From Oscillospiraceae bacterium (lineage in GTDB: Bacteria; Bacillota; Clostridia; Oscillospirales; Oscillospiraceae), in NCBI GenBank assembly GCA_020866945.1, contig JAJBVW010000047.1, positions 1 through 6,427 of the forward strand: a DNA stretch of 6,427 nt. Direction: 5' to 3'. The notes beneath the pieces are model-generated. The model did no database searches, was not told where the DNA came from, and was given only the letters and a program-made list of their open reading frames with translations. This document shows, in pieces, positions 5,355-6,427 of this stretch. Numbering within the stretch: the first letter of the stretch is position 1; every line of letters starts with the position of its first letter. Both the position numbers and the translations under genes were made by a program.

Positions 5355-6427
5355 TCAGTCGATGCCGCCGAAGCCTCCGGGAGGCTCCTCGCCCGGCTCC
5401 AGGTCGGCGGGGATTTCGGGGTAATCCTCATAGGACTCGGCTGTCTCGCCGCTGGCCTCGCCGGAAGCGATGTCAAGAGAGCCGCCGCCTGCGTAAAGCA
5501 CCAGGGTCTCGAAGAAGGCGATGCAGGTGTCATAGTCGCAGAGGGATTCCTCCCCGTCCACCAGGGTGATGGCGCAGTCGTTTTCGGGGTGGAACTGAAC
5601 GCCCATGATGAAGGTCTTGTCCGTGCGCTCGACGGCCTCGATGATCTCCACGCCGTCGGCGGTGGTGCTGGCTGTCACCTCAAGGTTCGTCCCCTCCACG
5701 CTGGCAATGCACTGATGGTGCCAGGAGGACACGTTCTCCAGGGTGGTGTCGCCCACGATGGCATAAATCAGGGAGCCGGTGTCCAGAATATCAACGTCGT
5801 GGCGGGCATAGGTGCGGTTTTCCGCGTCGGCGGGCATACGGTGGGTGTCGTTATATTCTACGCCCAGGGATTCGTAATAGTTGGGTATGTCCTGGGTGAA
5901 GGTGACGCCGGAGACGATGCCCAACATCTGCTCGCCCCGGCAGATGCACAGGGTAGAGATGTCGTTTTCAATGCAGTAGGCGACCAGCAGGTAGTCGGAT
6001 ATATCGCGGGTGGCGTTAATCTCCTCGCCCTCGTTCTCCTCCGTCATGGGGTCGGCGAACAGGGAGGGGCTGATGTCCTCGCCGCCGGTGACGATCACGC
6101 CGTCGATGCCCTCCAGGGCCTCGGCCAGGTTGGTCGCGTCAAAGTCCAGCTCCTTGATGGCGTCGGCATATTCCTGCTTCAGCATACCGGATTCCTCCAT
6201 GCAGTCCTCGGTCAGGTCGCCCTCGTCGTCGTAGGTGACGGCGGTGGAGGTAATCTGGGGCAGCTCCACGGGGATGCCGCCGGCGGCCTCGACTACTGCG
6301 GCCAGACGGGAGTAGTCCTGCGTATCGGATTTCCAGGAAATACCGATGACGGGCTTGTCCTCCTCTGCCTCTGCGGAGGCTTCCCCAGAGGCCTCGCTGG
6401 AGGCCAGGACGGACACGGTACACAGAC
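5355..6427 (-). CDS. Exported peptidase C26 / PuuD-like class I glutamine amidotransferase, N-terminus cut by window edge
   Basis: The frame stays open to the right edge, so the true start lies outside. The first visible residues (LCTVSVLASSEAS) resemble the end of a signal peptide. The catalytic domain begins at KPVIGISWK (near 6340-6356). VTGGEDISPSLF (near 6057-6090) matches the family's GGEDxxP motif. The nucleophile is Cys in ICRGEQ (codon 5940-5942); His and Glu of GVQFHPE (codons 5589-5591 and 5583-5585) complete the triad, and WHHQCI matches the conserved HHQ. Relatives hydrolyse gamma-glutamyl bonds, such as gamma-glutamyl-GABA. Unlike cytosolic PuuD of about 250 residues, this copy has acidic Ser/Gly/Glu/Ala linkers at both ends (SSEASGEAS before, ASGEASGET after) and a Pro/Gly/Glu tail. 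That suggests an extracellular or wall-associated enzyme. Substrate is unknown. Confidence 0.88.
   Translation of the reverse strand, partial: LCTVSVLASSEASGEASAEAEEDKPVIGISWKSDTQDYSRLAAVVEAAGGIPVELPQITSTAVTYDDEGDLTEDCMEESGMLKQEYADAIKELDFDATNLAEALEGIDGVIVTGGEDISPSLFADPMTEENEGEEINATRDISDYLLVAYCIENDISTLCICRGEQMLGIVSGVTFTQDIPNYYESLGVEYNDTHRMPADAENRTYARHDVDILDTGSLIYAIVGDTTLENVSSWHHQCIASVEGTNLEVTASTTADGVEIIEAVERTDKTFIMGVQFHPENDCAITLVDGEESLCDYDTCIAFFETLVLYAGGGSLDIASGEASGETAESYEDYPEIPADLEPGEEPPGGFGGID

Noticed and set aside
6414..6416. GTG at 6414-6416 as the start of the C26 amidotransferase
   Set aside because: The frame stays open upstream to the window edge with signal-peptide-like residues, and no ribosome site precedes this GTG in the visible bases.

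Overview
The window looks like chromosomal DNA from a GC-rich member of the Clostridia, most likely an Oscillospiraceae-type gut Firmicute. This is inferred from the strong Shine-Dalgarno sites, the thiI-cinA-phosphoribosyltransferase arrangement, GC-rich third codon positions and an exported protein with Ser-Gly-Glu-Ala-Ser linkers. There are no RNA genes, CRISPR arrays, insertion sequences or phage genes.

Left half, + strand (about 1-3045): a promoter with an extended -10 (50-78) reads a tight three-gene operon. The genes are thiI (tRNA 4-thiouridine / thiamin sulfur transfer), cinA (NMN deamidase fused to a COG1058 nucleotide-binding domain) and an Apt-like phosphoribosyltransferase. The gaps between the genes are 5 and 4 nt, with strong ribosome sites inside the ends of the preceding genes. 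The thiI gene is notable: the reading frame is intact, but about 54 residues of the catalytic domain, including the family's cysteine motif, are missing at a clean junction at codons 302/303.

Middle, - strand (3059-5143): a well-formed promoter (5115-5143) reads a two-gene operon. It encodes a 250-residue protein made of two SCP2-like lipid-binding repeats, followed 11 nt later by a class III PLP-dependent aminotransferase resembling glutamate-1-semialdehyde aminomutase. The two operons converge on a shared bidirectional terminator with a perfect 16-bp stem. The pairing of a lipid-carrier-like protein with an aminotransferase is the best candidate here for an uncharacterised pathway; its substrate cannot be read from the sequence.

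Right end, - strand (5306-6427): a peptidase C26 / PuuD-like class I glutamine amidotransferase with an intact Cys-His-Glu triad. It is cut at its N-terminus by the window edge. It is flanked by low-complexity acidic linkers, appears to be exported, and ends in its own terminator. The 281-nt gap between it and the lipid/aminotransferase operon holds that terminator, the operon promoter and no convincing gene.
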